A stretch of 64,000 bases of DNA from positions 558,001-622,000 of the forward strand of contig NZ_AP014545.1 in assembly GCF_016592435.1 (NCBI RefSeq), written 5' to 3'. This stretch comes from Amphritea japonica ATCC BAA-1530. GTDB taxonomy: Bacteria > Pseudomonadota > Gammaproteobacteria > Pseudomonadales > Balneatricaceae. Positions 37,311-47,839 of this stretch are shown here, one piece after another. The first letter of the stretch is position 1. Every line of letters starts with the position of its first letter. The translations under genes and the position numbers were made by a program. A model generated the notes under the pieces. It saw only the letters and a list, made by a program, of their open reading frames with translations. It did not search any database and was not told the DNA's origin.

Positions 37311-37482
37311 ATGAGCTCTTATATACCAGGGCGTAATGCAACATATTGAATTGAGACACTTTTGTCTCGGGTTATATTGCATCTGTTTGGCCTTATTCTC
37401 AAGGCCTTCGAAAGTTTTTAATACTCTGAATAGGTTGCTTTTAATAAAGCTCTTTTGGATTTATAGGTAGTAGAGGCGAGTT

Positions 37483-40400
37483 ATGGCTGATGAAGAAAAC
37501 ACTTCCCCTGAATCTGCACGCGAAGCGGCATCGGCGGATCTATTTAATCAGGAAACAACTACACATATAAATCCGAGCCGCTCTGAGGCTGAAGAGGTCT
37601 TTGGGCATAACACTCTTAGCTCGGAAGAGCTTTTTAAACAGAATATTCAGGGGCGTATTGATCATGACCTGAAGGACACTGTACTTCCAGAATTACAGTC
37701 TGACGGATTCAATTTTGAATTGAATAATGATTTGCTGTTATCGCTTACTGGGCAAGGCTCTCTTCCTGCAGGCACTGAGATCGCGACGTTATCTATTCCG
37801 GTTGAAGGGGCCGATTTTTCTTTTAGCCTGGATGATAAACAATTTACTGTAGAGGGCGATGCTCTTCTTCTAAATGAAACATTAACCCCCCAGCAGGGTG
37901 TGATTTATTCGCTCAATGTAAATGCGATTAGTAATACCAGCGAATTTGCGATCGATGTACCCCTTAATATTAGTTTTGATGAGTTAGCTAGCCTTATCAA
38001 TGAAATTAATGAGGGCATTATTAATGTTGCTCCGGATGGTATCAGCCTAAGTGAAACGTCTATTGACGAGACATTACAGCCTGGTGATGTGGTGGCAACA
38101 CTCACCGCCTCTGATTTTGATAATGTTGATGGGTTTCAGTTTGAGTTAACTGGTGAGGGGGCTGATCTATTTGAAATAGTCGGTAATGAGCTAGTTGTGA
38201 AAGTCGGTGCCTCCTTTGATTATGAAGCCCAGTCGAGCTTGCCTGTTGAGATTACGGTTACGGATGCTGGTGGCAAGAGTTTTACTGAGACCGTTTCTAT
38301 TGATGTAAATGATATTAATGAAGCCCCTGTTTTATCTTCAGCTTCTTTCCGTGTTGAGGAAGGAGGCTCACTCTTTAATGGTGAGCTGGAGGCGGTAGAT
38401 CAAGACCTTTCTGAGCAATTGTCATTTGTTATAGCTGACGGCTTTTCTTTGCCGCCAGGCTTTGAGTTGACGGTTGATGGGGATTATAGCTTTGATCCTG
38501 AAGATGAAGCTTATGAGCATCTTGGAGTAGGCGATACTCAAATTTTGACTATTCCTGTCAAAGTTGTTGATTCAGGAGGGCTAGAGAGTGTTGCTGATAT
38601 TCGAATCAATATTGCTGGCACTAATGATGCCCCAATAGCTGATACGGATGTCATCCTTGTAACCGACGAGGGTGATAGTTCTATCGGCGGCCAGTTAGTT
38701 GCTTTCGATGTGGATGGTGACAGTGTTAGCTTCAGTGCGGACAGTCTGCCGGCCGGCTTTACCCTGGAATCCGATGGTTCTTATAGTTTCGATCCAGGTA
38801 ATACTGCTTATGAAGGTATGGCTGTAGGTGATAGCCAGGTTCTGAGTATCCCTGTTACGGTAACCGATGAGAACGGAGCCACTGATAGTCAACAGGTTCA
38901 GATTACTATCTCGGGTACCAATGATGAACCCGTTGCTGGTTTAAATGTTACGGCTTATGTGGCCGAAGGCGATACTGCAATCTCCGGTCAGCTCACCGCG
39001 TCCGATGTGGACGGCGATAGCGTTAGCTTTAGTGTGGATAGTTTACCTGCCGGCTTTACCTTAGAGAGTGATGGTTCATATAGTTTCGATCCTGCAGATG
39101 CAGCGTATGACGGTATGGGCGTTGGCGATAGCCAGACCTTAACTATTCCTGTCACGGTCACCGATGAAAACGGTGCGACTGACTCACAACAGATTCAGGT
39201 AACCGTGACTGGCACCAACGATGCGCCAGTCGCCGGTGCAGATGTCACGGCTAACGTAGCCGAAGGCGACTCGGCGATCTCCGGACAGCTGACGGCGTCC
39301 GATGTGGATGGCGACAGTGTTAGCTTCAGTGCTGACAGTCTGCCGGCTGGCTTTACTTTAGAGAGTGATGGTTCTTACAGCTTTGATCCTGCCGATGCCG
39401 CGTACGATGGTATGGGTGTGGGCGATAGCCAGACGCTGACCATTCCAGTGACGGTTACCGATGAAAACGGTGCAACCGACTCACAACAGATCCAGGTTAC
39501 TGTCACCGGCACCAACGATGCGCCGGTAGCCGGTGCGGATGTCACTGCGACTGTTGCCGAAGGCGACTCAGCGATCTCAGGTCAATTAACTGCGTCTGAT
39601 ATAGACGGCGACAGTGTTAGTTTCAGTGCTGACAGTCTGCCGGCTGGCTTCACCCTAGAGAGTGATGGTTCTTACAGCTTCGATCCTGCCGATGCCGCGT
39701 ACGATGGTATGGGTGTAGGCGATAGCCAGACGCTGACCATTCCCGTCACCGTAACCGATGAAAACGGTGCGACTGACTCACAACAGATCCAGGTCACCGT
39801 GACCGGCACTAACGATGCCCCGGTAGCCGGTGCCGATGTGACCGCCACTGTTTCTGTTCCAGATGCTCAACCTGAAACATCTACTGTTTTTCTCACCACA
39901 TTTAATTCAGTAGATGCATCGTCTTCCTTTGTTCAAAGTGCTGATGGCTGGAGTACTAACTCTGATGCGATTGAGGTCTGGAATAGCAAGGATGGCCATA
40001 CAGGGGATGGTCAGTACATTGAGTTAAATGATGATGCAGTAGATCATTATTCTGATGCAGTAAGTATTAACCGAGATGTTGATACAACAGATGGCGCTAC
40101 ATATACCCTGACATTTGATTGCTCTGCCCGGGCGGGATTTGATGAAGATGTAAATGAATTTCAGGTGCTGGTTAATGGAGAGGTGTTGGAGACTGTTCGT
40201 CCTGATGGTTCAGGGGATTCAGATAATGATTGGGAAAGTCAGACTGTAACCTTTACCGGGACAGGCGAGTCAATGAATATCCAGTTTGTGTCCACTGGCG
40301 ATGCTGTGAATTACGGTCGTGGTGCGCGTCTGGATAACATTGAGTTAACTGAGACGGTCATGACAGCGCTTGATAATAAGGTCACTGGTCAGTTGAGTGC

Positions 40401-41352
40401 AACAGATGTTGATGATGGTTCTTTACTGAGCTTTGGGCTTGCTGAAGGAGTCGCTCTTCCGGCGGGGTTTGCACTGGAGTCTGATGGCAGTTACAGCTTT
40501 GATCCTGCTGATGCTGCCTATCAAAGTATGGGTGAAGGCGAAAGTCAGACCTTAACAATCCCAGTGACGGTGACTGATGAGCACGGCGCCACAGACACAC
40601 AGCAAGTGCAAATCGTTGTTAATGGTACTAATAGTGCTCCAGTTGCTGAAGTAGATGTGACTGGTATCGACTACGATCTATACGGTCAAGAAAATACTGA
40701 CACTTCAGGGATGAATGAAGTTTCAGGGAGTGGTGGCAAGGATAAGCTGGAGGGTGGCAACGAAGCTGACTTTATCTATGGAGGAGGCAATAAAGATGAC
40801 CTTAAGGGCGGTGAAGGAGATGACGTCCTCGATGGTGGCGCTGATAAAGATAAGTTAGATGGTGGCGCTGGTGATGACACTCTCTATGGGGGGGCAGATA
40901 AAGATGACCTCAAAGGTGGTGATGGCAATGACTACCTGGATGGAGGGTCCGGTAAGGATAAGCTGGACGGTGGTGACGGTAATGACTATCTGGTTGGCGG
41001 AGAAGGCGACGATAAGCTGAAAGGTGGTGATGGCGATGACCTTATGACTGGAGGCTCAGGCAACGACAAGGCCGAAGGCGGTGATGGTTCAGATACCTAT
41101 ATCTACAATCCATTCGAAGGAAATGATCATTTCTCCGGAGGTACCGGCGGAGGGTGGGCAGATACTGTTGCGTTGAGCGCTGATGGTTCAAGTGATCCGG
41201 ATAACCCCTGGACCATTACAGTCGATGGCCAGGAGTTAGAATATGACATGGCGGCTCAAGCGCTGGAGTTAAATCCAGATACCTCAGGTGTGGTCACTAT
41301 GGCTGATGGCAGTGAGCTAACCTTTGAGGGTATTGAAAAAATTGAGTGGTAG
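37483..41352 (+). CDS. Large secreted VCBS/RTX adhesin, probable type I secretion substrate
   Basis: 1289 residues without a signal peptide. Order: a unique N-terminal region (1-190); a cadherin-like domain (about 190-280); VCBS-type Ig-like repeats of about 99 residues starting near 280, 378, 478, 578, 677 and 776; an inserted beta-sandwich, carbohydrate-binding-like domain (about 792-954); the remainder of the interrupted repeat (to about 1049); RTX nonapeptide repeats (about 1082-1202; GGxGxD units alternating with KDKL and KDDL forms) that should bind calcium; and a C-terminal secretion tail ending [10 protein letters not shown]. It is very acidic. It diverges from the secretion operon, its likely exporter. 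A role in adhesion or biofilm is inferred from architecture. Confidence 0.92.
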   Translation: MADEENTSPESAREAASADLFNQETTTHINPSRSEAEEVFGHNTLSSEELFKQNIQGRIDHDLKDTVLPELQSDGFNFELNNDLLLSLTGQGSLPAGTEIATLSIPVEGADFSFSLDDKQFTVEGDALLLNETLTPQQGVIYSLNVNAISNTSEFAIDVPLNISFDELASLINEINEGIINVAPDGISLSETSIDETLQPGDVVATLTASDFDNVDGFQFELTGEGADLFEIVGNELVVKVGASFDYEAQSSLPVEITVTDAGGKSFTETVSIDVNDINEAPVLSSASFRVEEGGSLFNGELEAVDQDLSEQLSFVIADGFSLPPGFELTVDGDYSFDPEDEAYEHLGVGDTQILTIPVKVVDSGGLESVADIRINIAGTNDAPIADTDVILVTDEGDSSIGGQLVAFDVDGDSVSFSADSLPAGFTLESDGSYSFDPGNTAYEGMAVGDSQVLSIPVTVTDENGATDSQQVQITISGTNDEPVAGLNVTAYVAEGDTAISGQLTASDVDGDSVSFSVDSLPAGFTLESDGSYSFDPADAAYDGMGVGDSQTLTIPVTVTDENGATDSQQIQVTVTGTNDAPVAGADVTANVAEGDSAISGQLTASDVDGDSVSFSADSLPAGFTLESDGSYSFDPADAAYDGMGVGDSQTLTIPVTVTDENGATDSQQIQVTVTGTNDAPVAGADVTATVAEGDSAISGQLTASDIDGDSVSFSADSLPAGFTLESDGSYSFDPADAAYDGMGVGDSQTLTIPVTVTDENGATDSQQIQVTVTGTNDAPVAGADVTATVSVPDAQPETSTVFLTTFNSVDASSSFVQSADGWSTNSDAIEVWNSKDGHTGDGQYIELNDDAVDHYSDAVSINRDVDTTDGATYTLTFDCSARAGFDEDVNEFQVLVNGEVLETVRPDGSGDSDNDWESQTVTFTGTGESMNIQFVSTGDAVNYGRGARLDNIELTETVMTALDNKVTGQLSATDVDDGSLLSFGLAEGVALPAGFALESDGSYSFDPADAAYQSMGEGESQTLTIPVTVTDEHGATDTQQVQIVVNGTNSAPVAEVDVTGIDYDLYGQENTDTSGMNEVSGSGGKDKLEGGNEADFIYGGGNKDDLKGGEGDDVLDGGADKDKLDGGAGDDTLYGGADKDDLKGGDGNDYLDGGSGKDKLDGGDGNDYLVGGEGDDKLKGGDGDDLMTGGSGNDKAEGGDGSDTYIYNPFEGNDHFSGGTGGGWADTVALSADGSSDPDNPWTITVDGQELEYDMAAQALELNPDTSGVVTMADGSELTFEGIEKIEW
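38920..39813 (+). repeat. Tandem 297-bp repeats coding for VCBS domains
   Basis: Units starting at the NDAPVAG-type codons near 39217, 39514 and 39811 are spaced exactly 297 bases (99 codons). The protein copies are almost identical (for instance TANVAEGD versus TATVAEGD and SDVDGD versus SDIDGD), and the DNA differs mainly at synonymous positions. The unit before 39217 is more diverged. This points to recent duplication or gene conversion and makes copy number liable to vary between strains or assemblies. Confidence 0.9.
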
Positions 41353-41370
41353 ATATCGTGCAATTTTGTA

Positions 41371-41392
41371 AAGAGGCTTCGGCCTCTTTTTT
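41371..41392 (+). terminator. Intrinsic terminator of the RTX adhesin gene
   Basis: AAGAGGC, tetraloop TTCG, GCCTCTT and a T run form a classical terminator 19 bases after the adhesin stop codon. Confidence 0.93.
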
Positions 41393-41432
41393 ATTGGTTG
41401 AATGCTGCAGTGTGGCTTTTGTTGCATGAATT

Positions 41433-41460
41433 TTGTACCCCCTGCACACCAATGTATAAT
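41433..41460 (+). promoter_or_regulatory. Candidate sigma70 promoter of thiI
   Basis: A perfect TATAAT at 41455-41460 stands 33 bases before the thiI ATG. A weak TTGTAC (41433-41438) at 16-base spacing is the best -35. The -10 is convincing, the -35 is not. Confidence 0.5.
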
Positions 41461-41492
41461 GGCCGCCTTTTAATCCGGTACAGAAATCGAAT

Positions 41493-42950
41493 ATGAAAAT
41501 TATCGTTAAACTATTTCCAGAAATAACCATCAAGAGTAAGCCCGTGCGTAAACGCTTTATTCAGCGATTACAGTCTAATTTACAGGTAACTCTTAAGCGT
41601 CTGGATAACGATATTAAAGTACGCGGACTGTGGGATAAGATTGAAGTAGAGGTCCCTTCTGATAGCGCTGAGCTGAGAGAACAGGTTATAGAGCTGATGA
41701 GCTGCACGCCGGGCATTTCCCACTTTTTAGAAGTGGATCAGTATGCGCTAGGCTCTTTTGAAGAGGTGTTTCAGCTCACTAAAGACGTTTATGGGGATAA
41801 GGTTAAAGGTAAATCCTTTGTGGTGCGTGTTAAGCGTGCGGGTAAGCACGACTTTAAATCCGGTGACCTGGAGCGTTATATAGGTGGTGGTTTGCTTCAG
41901 CACTGTGATACCAAAGGGGTTGATCTTCATACGCCTGAATTTACGGTTAAGCTGGAAATTCGTGATGAGAATCTTTATTTGATCTCCCATCAACATAAGG
42001 GGCAGGGTGGGTATCCTTTAGGTACGCAGGAAGATGTTATATCACTTATATCGGGAGGGTTTGACTCGGTTGTTTCCAGCTATATGACCATGCGTCGCGG
42101 TAGTAAAACGCACTTTCTGTTTTTTAATTTGGGAGGCCGCGCCCATGAGATCGGTGTAAAACAGATCTCCGTTTATCTCTGGCAAAAGTATGGCAGCGCT
42201 GCCCGGGTTAAGTTTATCTCTGTGCCTTTTGATGAAGTCGTGGGTGAAATATTACAAAACGTTCATCATACGCATATGGGTGTTGTTCTTAAGCGGATGA
42301 TGATGCGTGCCGCTGAAAAAGTAGCAGATCGTATGAAATTGCCGGCGATAGTGACCGGTGAGAGTATTGCTCAGGTCTCAAGCCAGACGCTGGTTAATCT
42401 GCAGGTAATTGACTCCGTGACCAATAAGTTAGTTGTGCGCCCACTGGTTACGATGGATAAGCAAGACATTATCGATATCACAAAGAAGCTAGGAGCTTAT
42501 GATTTTGCTAAAAACATTCCTGAGTATTGTGGCGTTATCTCTGATCGGCCGACAACGAACGCAAAGCTTGAACGGATAGAAGAAGAGGAAGCTAACTTCG
42601 ATTTTGATGTTTTAGATCAGGCATTGGAAAATGCTCAGGTAATTACTATTGATAAAATCGTGGATGATATTAATGTTCACGCAGAAATCGAAGCGTTAAC
42701 CAAGGTTGGTGATAATCAGGTTATTATTGATGTCAGGCATAGCAATGAGCAGGAGCGTAAACCGCTGAATATGCCTAAAGTCGAAGTGCTGACAATCCCT
42801 TTCTTTTCTCTTGGAGAAAAATTTCAGGAATTGGACCAGAGCAAAGAGTATCTTTTGTTCTGTGATAAGGGAGTAATGAGCCAGATGCATGCCCAGAACC
42901 TGCAGGAAAAGGGCTTTTTGAACGTTAAAGTATATCGTCCAGAGCTTTGA
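41493..42950 (+). CDS. thiI: tRNA 4-thiouridine synthase / thiamine thiazole sulfurtransferase
   Basis: The 485-residue protein has the N-terminal ferredoxin-like and THUMP domains (about 1-165), a PP-loop ATPase motif SGGFDS (about 188), YCGVISDRP with the conserved Cys (about 345), and a C-terminal rhodanese domain with the persulfide-carrying Cys in LLFCDKG (about 456). It adenylates and thiolates U8 of tRNA and donates sulfur for the thiazole of thiamine. It has the long, rhodanese-containing form found in gammaproteobacteria. It starts behind a TATAAT element and is a single-gene unit as far as can be seen. Confidence 0.97.
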   Translation: MKIIVKLFPEITIKSKPVRKRFIQRLQSNLQVTLKRLDNDIKVRGLWDKIEVEVPSDSAELREQVIELMSCTPGISHFLEVDQYALGSFEEVFQLTKDVYGDKVKGKSFVVRVKRAGKHDFKSGDLERYIGGGLLQHCDTKGVDLHTPEFTVKLEIRDENLYLISHQHKGQGGYPLGTQEDVISLISGGFDSVVSSYMTMRRGSKTHFLFFNLGGRAHEIGVKQISVYLWQKYGSAARVKFISVPFDEVVGEILQNVHHTHMGVVLKRMMMRAAEKVADRMKLPAIVTGESIAQVSSQTLVNLQVIDSVTNKLVVRPLVTMDKQDIIDITKKLGAYDFAKNIPEYCGVISDRPTTNAKLERIEEEEANFDFDVLDQALENAQVITIDKIVDDINVHAEIEALTKVGDNQVIIDVRHSNEQERKPLNMPKVEVLTIPFFSLGEKFQELDQSKEYLLFCDKGVMSQMHAQNLQEKGFLNVKVYRPEL

Positions 42951-43219
42951 TTAAGGCTGTGGGCTTTTAAATAATTAACATCGTAAATAAGGGCTTTTTC
43001 GCTGAATTTTGTAGTTTAATTACAGACGATAGAAGCACTTTTTATGCTGTTAATACTATCTAACTAGTTGCCTGAAGTGCAGAATTCAGGTTTAATTGTT
43101 AGCCATTTATTAACTGTTCATCTGTTCTGTTGCGACCGGTTTTAACCTTCGGGGTAATACTGCGGCCACAAGCCGGCAGCAGACATATGGTTTTCTTACA
43201 AAGAAGGAGCACCCGTTAG

Positions 43220-43456
43220 ATGGATAATCTAATGTCGGAAGGCCTGAATTTGATGGTCTTTGGTATGGGATTCGTTGTTGTATTCCTAACCCTGTTGGTC
43301 TTTGCAACCGGCTTTATGTCAAAGCTGATTGCCAAAGTGGCGCCTGAGGCTATTCCAGAGCCTGCCAAACCAGCAGCTGTTGCACCTGTTGCTACAGGTA
43401 GTGATGAATTGGTTGCAGTTATGACTGCGGCAGTACATCAATACCGTAAGCACTGA
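43220..43456 (+). CDS. oadG: Oxaloacetate decarboxylase Na+ pump, gamma subunit
   Basis: The 78-residue protein has one N-terminal transmembrane helix (about 12-33; LMVFGMGFVVVFLTLLVFATGFM), a short Ala/Pro-rich linker and a C-terminus ending VAVMTAAVHQYRKH, typical of OadG. It anchors and helps assemble the OadA-OadB complex. AAGGAG lies 12 bases before the ATG. oadA follows after 60 bases. Confidence 0.92.
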   Translation: MDNLMSEGLNLMVFGMGFVVVFLTLLVFATGFMSKLIAKVAPEAIPEPAKPAAVAPVATGSDELVAVMTAAVHQYRKH

Positions 43457-43516
43457 TTTGCAGCCAAAACCAAGAATTTATTTTAAAGAGCATTAATCGA
43501 CAAAAGGCCTATACCC

Positions 43517-45298
43517 ATGTCTGATAAAAAACCTCTTGGCATTACAGATGTAGTATTGCGGGACGCACATCAGTCTCTGTTTGCTACCCGCATGCGCATC
43601 GATGACATGCTGCCAATTGCTGAGAAACTGGATAAAGTCGGTTTCTGGTCCCTGGAAAGCTGGGGCGGAGCGACATTTGACTCATGTATTCGTTATATCG
43701 GTGAAGATCCTTGGGATCGTATTCGTGAACTGAAAAAAGCGATGCCGAATACTAAGCAGCAGATGCTGTTACGTGGTCAGAACCTGTTAGGCTACCGTCA
43801 CTACGCTGATGATGTGGTTAGTAAGTTTGTAGAACGCGCTGCTACTAATGGTGTTGACGTTTTCCGTATCTTTGATGCGATGAACGATCCCCGTAACCTG
43901 GAAACAGCGATCAAAGCTGTTAAGGAAAGCGGCAAGCACGCACAGGGCACCATCTCCTATACCAAGAGTAACGTACACACCACTGATATGTGGGTTGAGT
44001 ATGCTAAGACTCTGGAAGACATGGGTGCTGAATCAATCGCGATTAAGGATATGTCCGGTATTCTGACACCTTATGATGCATTTGATCTGGTTTCGCGCCT
44101 GAAAGCTCAGACTGATCTTGAAGTTCAATTGCACGCACATGCAACGTCGGGCTTGTCTGATATGACTATCCTGAAAGCTGTAGAAGCCGGTATTGACCGT
44201 GTGGATACGGCTATCTCATCAATGTCTATGACTTATGGTCATACAGCAACTGAATCTGTTGTTGCCGCGCTGGCGGGTACTGATCGTGATACGGGCCTTG
44301 ATCTGCTTGCATTGGAAGAGATCGCTGCTTATTTCCGTGAAGTACGTAAAAAGTACGCTAAATTTGAAGGTTCTCTGCGAGGTACGGATTCGCGTATCCT
44401 GGTTGCTCAGGTTCCAGGCGGCATGTTAACAAACATGGAGAGCCAGTTACGTGAACAGGGCGCTTCAGATAAGTTTGATGAAGTGTTAGCCGAGATTCCA
44501 CGGGTGCGTGAAGACTTGGGTCTGATCCCGCTGGTAACGCCTACTTCACAAATCGTTGGTACTCAGGCGGTAATCAACGTCCTGATGGGCGAGCGTTATA
44601 AAACGATCTCTAAAGAAGTTCAGGGTGTTCTTAAAGGTGAATATGGCGCAGCGCCTGCTCCTTACAACGCTGAACTGCAAGCACGTGTTCTGGATGGTGG
44701 TGAAGCGATCACTTGTCGTCCAGCCGATATGCTTGAGCCTGAAATGGACAAGCTGGTTGCTGAGCTGAAAGAGCTGGCGGCAGAGAAAGGGGCTAGCCTG
44801 GCAACGGGTGAGAACGAGATTGATGACGTTCTGACTTATGCGCTATTCCCACAAGTTGGTCTTAAATTCCTTGAAAATCGCGGGAATGCAGATGCATTTG
44901 AACCCGCCCCTACTTTAGAGGACGCCCTAGCAATGGCTGCACCTAAGAATACTGGTCCACAGACTTACACTATCAATGTTAATGGTCAGAACTACGTTGT
45001 TCAGGTTTCAGAGGGTGGTGATATCACTGCTGCTGCACCGGCTGCCGCCGCTGCGCCTGCTGCCGCCGCACCGGCTGGCGGTCCTGCTGAGTCTGTTCCT
45101 GCTCCACTGGCTGGAAATATCTGGAAGGTTCAGGTATCCACAGGTCAAGCGGTTCAGGAAGGTGATGTACTTGTTATCCTTGAAGCAATGAAGATGGAAA
45201 CAGAGATTCGCGCAGCACGTGCGGGTACGGTTTCTACCGTTGATGTAAAGGAAGGTGATACTGTACAGGTCGGCGACAGTCTGCTGACATTGGTGTAA
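43517..45298 (+). CDS. oadA: Oxaloacetate decarboxylase Na+ pump, biotin-carrying alpha subunit
   Basis: The 593-residue protein comprises an N-terminal carboxyltransferase domain (about 1-280; [44 protein letters not shown]), a PYC/OADA conserved domain, an Ala/Pro linker (about 505-525) and a C-terminal biotinyl domain with EAMKMET, Lys about 559 being the biotin site. It transfers the carboxyl group from oxaloacetate to biotin; OadB then decarboxylates the carboxybiotin and exports Na+. The gene sits between oadG and oadB in one operon. Confidence 0.97.
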   Translation: MSDKKPLGITDVVLRDAHQSLFATRMRIDDMLPIAEKLDKVGFWSLESWGGATFDSCIRYIGEDPWDRIRELKKAMPNTKQQMLLRGQNLLGYRHYADDVVSKFVERAATNGVDVFRIFDAMNDPRNLETAIKAVKESGKHAQGTISYTKSNVHTTDMWVEYAKTLEDMGAESIAIKDMSGILTPYDAFDLVSRLKAQTDLEVQLHAHATSGLSDMTILKAVEAGIDRVDTAISSMSMTYGHTATESVVAALAGTDRDTGLDLLALEEIAAYFREVRKKYAKFEGSLRGTDSRILVAQVPGGMLTNMESQLREQGASDKFDEVLAEIPRVREDLGLIPLVTPTSQIVGTQAVINVLMGERYKTISKEVQGVLKGEYGAAPAPYNAELQARVLDGGEAITCRPADMLEPEMDKLVAELKELAAEKGASLATGENEIDDVLTYALFPQVGLKFLENRGNADAFEPAPTLEDALAMAAPKNTGPQTYTINVNGQNYVVQVSEGGDITAAAPAAAAAPAAAAPAGGPAESVPAPLAGNIWKVQVSTGQAVQEGDVLVILEAMKMETEIRAARAGTVSTVDVKEGDTVQVGDSLLTLV

Positions 45299-45311
45299 GG
45301 GCGGATTCTAA

Positions 45312-46613
45312 ATGGATAAGCTATTAGACCTCTGGCACGCGTCAGGGGTATACAATGTAAGCCCGGGCCAGATCGTCATGATCTTAGTAGGCCTGTTGCT
45401 TCTGTTCCTTGCGATTCGCAAGAACTTTGAGCCTCTATTGCTGGTTCCTATCGGTTTTGGCGGCATCATGGCCAACATCCCAGAAGCAGGCCTTGCTTTC
45501 TCAGCCGTTGAGAATGCGCTGCACCTGGGGGGTCCTGAAGTTATTAGCTCTCTAGCGACCGCACTTGGATTGGATACGACTGATCCTTATGCAGTAAAAG
45601 AAGCTTATAATGCTGCTGCTGCTCAGGCACATACTGCGGCTGTTTATGCTGCAAATGATGCTGGCTACAACAATGGCATGATGTATAACTTCTACACTGT
45701 AGCGATTGCATCGGGCGTTGCGCCACTTCTGATCTTTATGGGTGTTGGTGCGATGACTGACTTTGGTCCTCTGCTGGCTAACCCTAAGACACTGTTCCTC
45801 GGGGCTGCTGCGCAGTTTGGTATCTTTGCTACAGTGTTGGGTGCGGTGGGTTTGACTACTCTGGGTGTGATGGATTTCACTATCCAGGATGCTGCAGCGA
45901 TCGGTATTATCGGCGGTGCTGATGGTCCGACTGCGATCTATGTGGCTTCTCTGTTGGCTCCAGATCTATTGGGTGCAATTGCGGTAGCTGCATACTCCTA
46001 TATGGCTTTGGTACCAATGATTCAGCCGCCGATTATGCGTGCGCTGACAACAGAAGCTGAGCGTAAGATCTCTATGGTTCAGCTGCGCCATGTGCCTAAA
46101 ACTGAAAAGATTATGTTCCCTATCGTGTTGCTGATGCTGGTTGCTATGTTGCTGCCAGATGCTGCTCCGCTGTTGGGTATGTTCTGTTTTGGTAACCTGA
46201 TGCGTGAGTGTGGTGTTGTTGATCGTTTGAGCGATACAGCTCAGAATGCTTTGATCAACATTGTAACCATCTTCCTGGGTCTGTCAGTTGGCTCTAAGCT
46301 TTCTGCTGATAAGTTCCTGGATGTGGAAACTCTGGGTATCTTGCTATTGGGTGTGGTTGCATTTGGTATCGGTACTGCTTGTGGTGTGCTGATGGCTAAG
46401 TTTATGAACAAGATGCAAGGTGGTAACTCCATCAACCCACTGATTGGATCAGCAGGCGTTTCCGCTGTACCTATGGCAGCGCGTGTATCTAACAAATTAG
46501 GTCTGGAGTCTAACTCTCAGAACTTCTTGTTAATGCATGCAATGGGACCAAACGTAGCCGGTGTTATCGGCTCTGCGGTTGCAGCAGGCGTTATGATTAA
46601 GTTTGTAGGCTAA
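45312..46613 (+). CDS. oadB: Oxaloacetate decarboxylase Na+ pump, membrane beta subunit
   Basis: The 433-residue integral membrane protein has about ten hydrophobic segments and the OadB hallmarks [28 protein letters not shown], the [13 protein letters not shown] stretch with the essential Asp, and [23 protein letters not shown] near the C-terminus. It couples carboxybiotin decarboxylation to Na+ export. It starts 13 bases after oadA. A strong terminator follows. Confidence 0.97.
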   Translation: MDKLLDLWHASGVYNVSPGQIVMILVGLLLLFLAIRKNFEPLLLVPIGFGGIMANIPEAGLAFSAVENALHLGGPEVISSLATALGLDTTDPYAVKEAYNAAAAQAHTAAVYAANDAGYNNGMMYNFYTVAIASGVAPLLIFMGVGAMTDFGPLLANPKTLFLGAAAQFGIFATVLGAVGLTTLGVMDFTIQDAAAIGIIGGADGPTAIYVASLLAPDLLGAIAVAAYSYMALVPMIQPPIMRALTTEAERKISMVQLRHVPKTEKIMFPIVLLMLVAMLLPDAAPLLGMFCFGNLMRECGVVDRLSDTAQNALINIVTIFLGLSVGSKLSADKFLDVETLGILLLGVVAFGIGTACGVLMAKFMNKMQGGNSINPLIGSAGVSAVPMAARVSNKLGLESNSQNFLLMHAMGPNVAGVIGSAVAAGVMIKFVG

Positions 46614-46626
46614 ATGCTTCAATGTT

Positions 46627-46657
46627 AAAAAAGGCTGCCTTATGGCAGCCTTTTTTT
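46627..46657 (+). terminator. Intrinsic terminator of oadGAB
   Basis: A run of As, AGGCTGCC, loop TTAT, GGCAGCCT and seven Ts form a terminator 14 bases after the oadB stop. It is also symmetric enough to act on the minus strand. Confidence 0.93.
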
Positions 46658-46670
46658 GTGCTGAACGCTT

Positions 46671-46896
46671 AGACCGGAAAACAAGTTTTCCTAGCTAGCC
46701 GGAGGCTGTTCCTCCTTACTAGACGCGACTACGTCGCTTGCTAGTAGCTAGAAAAAAAATACGCCTGTAGATTTATAGATATAAAAAAACCGCCATCAGG
46801 CGGTTTTATGTTTTTCTAGCGACTAGTAGGAGTCCAAGACTCCGTTCTAGCAAGTGACGCAGTCACGTCTAGCTAGGAAAGCTTGCTTTCCGGTCT
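46671..46896. repeat. Compound inverted repeat made of CTAG-linked hairpin modules
   Basis: A 226-bp element between convergent oadB and the deacetylase gene. The outer 28 bases of each side (46671-46698 and 46869-46896) are reverse complements with only two differences. Left arm hairpins: A 46676-46691 (GGAAAAC/GTTTTCC), C 46701-46715 (GGAGG/CCTCC), D 46725-46737 (GCGAC/GTCGC). Right arm hairpins: C' 46829-46843 (GGAGTC/GACTCC), D' 46854-46866 (GTGAC/GTCAC), A' 46876-46891 (GGAAAGC/GCTTTCC). Modules are separated by CTAG-containing linkers. A/A' and D/D' differ by paired, compensatory changes. Modules C and D occupy swapped positions in the two arms. The arms flank a central bidirectional terminator. 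I know no named family that matches. Confidence 0.85.
46783..46810. terminator. Central bidirectional terminator within the compound repeat
   Basis: A7, CCGCC, loop ATCA, GGCGG, then TTTTATGTTTTT. On the minus strand the hairpin ends in seven Ts, suited to terminate the deacetylase gene; on the plus strand it would back up the oadB terminator. Confidence 0.85.
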
Positions 46897-46900
46897 TAAT

Positions 46901-46937
46901 AGAAGTGATTGCTGGCTAATAGCCAGCCATCACTTCT
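46901..46937. repeat. Long hairpin spanning the stop codon of the deacetylase gene
   Basis: AGAAGTGAT and GCTGGCT on the left pair with AGCCAGC and ATCACTTCT on the right, with one T/C mismatch and a three-base AAT loop: 16 pairs in 37 bases. It begins 4 bases from the compound repeat and covers the last codons and stop (46916-46918) of the minus-strand gene. No T tract follows on the minus strand, so it is not itself a standard terminator; RNA 3' end protection is possible. Confidence 0.8.
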
Positions 46938-47839
46938 AAGTGCGCCTGCACACTAAATGCCAGAGAAACGGGGTTGTAACCCCCTTCTAAGACAGAAACA
47001 ATGCGTCCGCCACAAGTGGTGCGCGCTGCGTCCATGAGAAGCTGAGTGGCCCAGCGGTAGTCCTCTTCGGTAAGGTTAAGATCAGCCATTGGATCTTCGT
47101 GGTGTGCATCAAAGCCAGCGGAGATAAAAATAATATCCGGTTTATGGTTCTGAATAGCTGGAAGCCAGTACTTTTCTAACTGTTCACGGAATACTGAGGC
47201 GCGGGTATGCGCTTCGATCGGACAGTTAACAATATTATCCCTCTGAATGTCACAGTAACGTTCAGGATAGTAAGGGTGCTGGAAGGTAGAGCAAACCAGA
47301 ACTTCCGGCTTATCTTTAAAGATGTCGACCGTGCCATTACAGTGATGCACGTCAAAATCAACAACGGCAACCCTGTTTACATTAGGTTGTTGCAGGGCGT
47401 GCATGGCGCCAATCGCAACGTTGTTATAAAAGCAAAAGCCCATAGCTGCGTTGTGTTCAGCATGATGGCCTGGCGGGCGAACTGCACAAAAGGCATTATC
47501 GACCTTATCAGATAGCACTTGATTGGTTGCCAATATACTAGAGCCGGCGGCAAGGCTGGCAGCGTGAAGCGAGTCCGGGCAGAGGGCCGTATCTTCATCG
47601 GCATAAACAACCCCTTCGTCGGGTTGCTTCATTTCCAGTCTTTTCTGATGCAGGTTGGCATGTGCCAGTTGAATCTGCTCAGGGGTGACATGTACCGATT
47701 CCATCTGTTTAAGCTGTTCGATTAAGCCGGTCTTCTGCAGTACTTTCTGAATGGCAAGAAGGCGAATCGGGCTTTCTGGATGTTCTGGCCCCATATTGTG
47801 CAGGCCACAATCGTGATGGGTAATAAATGCAGTCGTCAT
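46916..47839 (-). CDS. Histone-deacetylase-family hydrolase (class II HDAC / acetylpolyamine amidohydrolase-like)
   Basis: The 307-residue protein has HPESPIRLLAIQ near the N-terminus, RPPGHHAEHNAAMGFCFYNNVAIGA with the tandem active-site His pair, VVDFDVHHCNGT with Zn-binding Asp and His, and ISAGFDAHHEDPM plus SVLEGGYN with the remaining ligands. All residues expected for a Zn-dependent deacetylase are present. Bacterial relatives act on acetylpolyamines or other small acetyl amides; the substrate here is unknown. It stands alone, converging on oadB, with the compound repeat and central terminator at its 3' end. No clear ribosome binding site precedes the ATG; a TTTGATCAAA palindrome lies there instead. 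Confidence 0.9.
   Translation of the reverse strand: MTTAFITHHDCGLHNMGPEHPESPIRLLAIQKVLQKTGLIEQLKQMESVHVTPEQIQLAHANLHQKRLEMKQPDEGVVYADEDTALCPDSLHAASLAAGSSILATNQVLSDKVDNAFCAVRPPGHHAEHNAAMGFCFYNNVAIGAMHALQQPNVNRVAVVDFDVHHCNGTVDIFKDKPEVLVCSTFQHPYYPERYCDIQRDNIVNCPIEAHTRASVFREQLEKYWLPAIQNHKPDIIFISAGFDAHHEDPMADLNLTEEDYRWATQLLMDAARTTCGGRIVSVLEGGYNPVSLAFSVQAHLEVMAGY

Noticed and set aside
40731-41090. Short-period direct repeats that could suggest a CRISPR or satellite
   Set aside because: They are in frame and encode calcium-binding GGxGxD nonapeptides of the RTX adhesin.
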